From: Kitasatospora sp. GAS204B
GTDB lineage: Bacteria; Actinomycetota; Actinomycetes; Streptomycetales; Streptomycetaceae
Direction of reading: 5' to 3'
DNA: 64,000 nt
Assembly: GCF_029892155.1 (NCBI RefSeq)
Contig: NZ_JARZAG010000003.1
Coordinates: forward strand, 124,001 to 188,000
Both the position numbers and the translations under genes were made by a program. This document shows positions 62,784-64,000 of this stretch, one piece after another; positions within the stretch are counted from its first letter, which is position 1, and every line of letters starts with the position of its first letter. The notes beneath the pieces are model-generated. The model saw only the letters and a list, made by a program, of their open reading frames with translations. It made no database searches and was not told the DNA's origin.

Positions 62784-63676
62784 CGGCGCAGCTGGGACTG
62801 GGCACCTACCGCTGCCCTGACGTGGCCGAGGCCGCACTGATGGCCGCGTCCCACGGAGCGGACTGGGTGGACACTGCACCCAACTACGAACACGGCCGGG
62901 CAGAGGCGTCCCTCGCCGAGGTGCTAGCCGCCTATCCGGGGCTGCGCATCTCCACGAAGGTGGGTTTCGTCCCAGCCAACGCCAGGGAACTCGGCCTGCA
63001 GGCCGACGTGCTGACCGCAGCGGACGCCGAACGCGGGCACTGCCTGGCCCCGAACTACATCGCCTGGCAGCTCGCCCGCAGCAAGCGCGTGCTCGGCCGC
63101 GTGCCCGACCTGGTGTTCGTGCACAACCCCGAACACGGCTGCGGGGAGGCCGACGTCCCCGCGCGGCTGCATGCCGCTTTCGTGGCTCTGGAAGAGGCGT
63201 GCAACCACCAGGTCATCAGCTCCTACGGCGTGGCGACCTGGCGGGGCATCAGCAGCAGTGTGTTCGACGTGCCAACGCTGCTCGACCTCGCGACCAAGGC
63301 TGGTGGCGCGAACCACCACCTCCGAGCGATCCAGCTCCCGATCTCGCTCGTCCACCTGGCGCCCGTCGCTCAGGCTCTCGACGGACGCGGACCGGTCGTC
63401 GATGCGGCGGCAGCGGGGCTGGAGGTGTTCGCCTCCGCCCCGCTCCACGGCGGCGAGATCCCCGGCATGGTGACCCCGGAGCTGTCCGAGCTGATCAACC
63501 CCATTTGGGCTCCTGCCGAGGTGGCTCTCGCCATCGTGGCATCTGCCCCTGGGGTGACGCGTGTGCTCCTGTCGACCGGAAACCCGGAACACTGGACGCA
63601 GGCAGTCGAAGCCGTCGGCCGACCGCCGCTGTCTCCGGACTTACTCCGAAGGGTCGTTGATGTACTCGGAACCTGA
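62780..63676 (+). CDS. Aldo/keto reductase
   Basis: A 298-residue TIM-barrel oxidoreductase, slightly short for the family. The catalytic tetrad is intact: D31 and Y36 (WVDTAPNYEHG), K60 (STKVGF), H115 (LVFVHNPEHG). It uses NADPH to reduce carbonyls. Its GTG overlaps the oxygenase stop by 4 bp (GTGA) and the next gene overlaps its end by 17 bp, so these genes are co-translated. In context it may reduce a carbonyl formed on the peptide, or help make a small substrate. Confidence 0.85.
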   Translation: MTAQLGLGTYRCPDVAEAALMAASHGADWVDTAPNYEHGRAEASLAEVLAAYPGLRISTKVGFVPANARELGLQADVLTAADAERGHCLAPNYIAWQLARSKRVLGRVPDLVFVHNPEHGCGEADVPARLHAAFVALEEACNHQVISSYGVATWRGISSSVFDVPTLLDLATKAGGANHHLRAIQLPISLVHLAPVAQALDGRGPVVDAAAAGLEVFASAPLHGGEIPGMVTPELSELINPIWAPAEVALAIVASAPGVTRVLLSTGNPEHWTQAVEAVGRPPLSPDLLRRVVDVLGT

Positions 63677-64000
63677 GCCGAACACCGCCGAGCGGATGCG
63701 CAAGGCGCACGCCACAGCGGCGACGGTGCTCGGCGCGATCCCGAACGGCTCCCACGAGTCGTGGGGCTGGCGCGGACGCACCCTCAGCCGTCCGGTCACC
63801 ACGGCGTCCGGCGTGGGCTGGCTCCGTCTGCTGTCCGCCCCGGCCGAGAAGGCCGGCGGCAAGCTCTGGGAGGGACCGCAGGAGGCAGAGCTCCTCATGC
63901 CTCCTACGGTCCCCAGGCCACGCCTGAGGAGCCGACACACCTGGACCGAAGACGAAGACGGTTACCTGGCCGAGCTGTACGACAGGGTCACCGTTCCCAC
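63660..64000 (+). CDS. Partial gene, possible phosphotransferase-like protein (cut by window end)
   Basis: The first 113 residues are visible: MYSEPEPNTAERMRKAHATA, then GWRGRTLSRPVTTASGVGWLRLLSAPAEKAGG and a helical end (GYLAELYDRVTVP). The pattern of beta strands with GWLRL and LWEGPQEAELL recalls the N-lobe of aminoglycoside-phosphotransferase-like kinases. The start overlaps the aldo/keto reductase by 17 bp. The rest is outside the window, so the assignment is provisional. Confidence 0.5.
   Translation, partial: MYSEPEPNTAERMRKAHATAATVLGAIPNGSHESWGWRGRTLSRPVTTASGVGWLRLLSAPAEKAGGKLWEGPQEAELLMPPTVPRPRLRSRHTWTEDEDGYLAELYDRVTVP

Overview
The window is GC-rich actinobacterial DNA, most likely from the Streptomycetaceae (Streptomyces, Kitasatospora or a close relative). 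The base composition and frequent GTG/TTG starts fit, as do the AfsR-type regulator, the HTH-TPR regulators and the Streptomyces-style type VII secretion (T7SS/ESX) genes. All functions below are inferred from motifs and gene order read directly; no database search was run.

Layout. (1) 0-3 kb: the 3' end of an AfsR/SARP-type regulator, then an ECF sigma factor divergent from a small basic beta-rich protein. (2) 3-53 kb: one large T7SS locus. Its minus-strand arm runs from 34.96 kb down to 3.1 kb: eccD, eccB, two WXG100 genes, two small genes, two long paralogous WXG/PPE-like proteins with Asn/Gly/Pro-rich middles, a YbaB-like gene, a small helical gene, a 7014-residue giant protein and an SseB-like accessory gene. 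Divergent from eccD on the plus strand are eccC and a protein whose C-terminus looks like an ADP-ribosyltransferase fold. A second minus-strand block (51.3-43.1 kb) is tightly packed: a beta-helix/double-AAA EccA-like protein, the mycosin protease, a TcdA/TcdB-like glycosyltransferase, and a second copy of the small beta-rich protein from the far end of the locus. No EccE was recognised.

(3) 53-58.4 kb: an accessory patch with a frameshifted glycosidase remnant, an antitoxin remnant, a NERD-domain protein, the 3' half of a tRNA-Thr (a likely attachment-site scar), a small membrane protein and a lower-GC STAND-like NTPase. (4) 58.4-64 kb: an HTH-TPR regulator plus methyltransferase on the minus strand, divergent from a plus-strand run of an HATPase, a 47-residue peptide with a strong ribosome-binding site, a JmjC/ROXA-like oxygenase, an aldo/keto reductase and a partial kinase-like gene. 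This looks like a candidate RiPP (modified-peptide) cluster.

Main hypothesis. The 7014-residue protein resembles a T7SS counterpart of MARTX toxins. It has a WXG-like N-terminus, a Cys/His hydrolase-like domain, five domains with a caspase-like His...Cys dyad plus two decayed ones, an HExxH metallopeptidase between two near-identical 2.5-kb modules, and an anthrax oedema factor/ExoY-like nucleotidyl cyclase domain near the C-terminus. With the TcdB-like glycosyltransferase encoded beside the mycosin, the locus appears to be a secretion machine bundled with multi-domain effectors.
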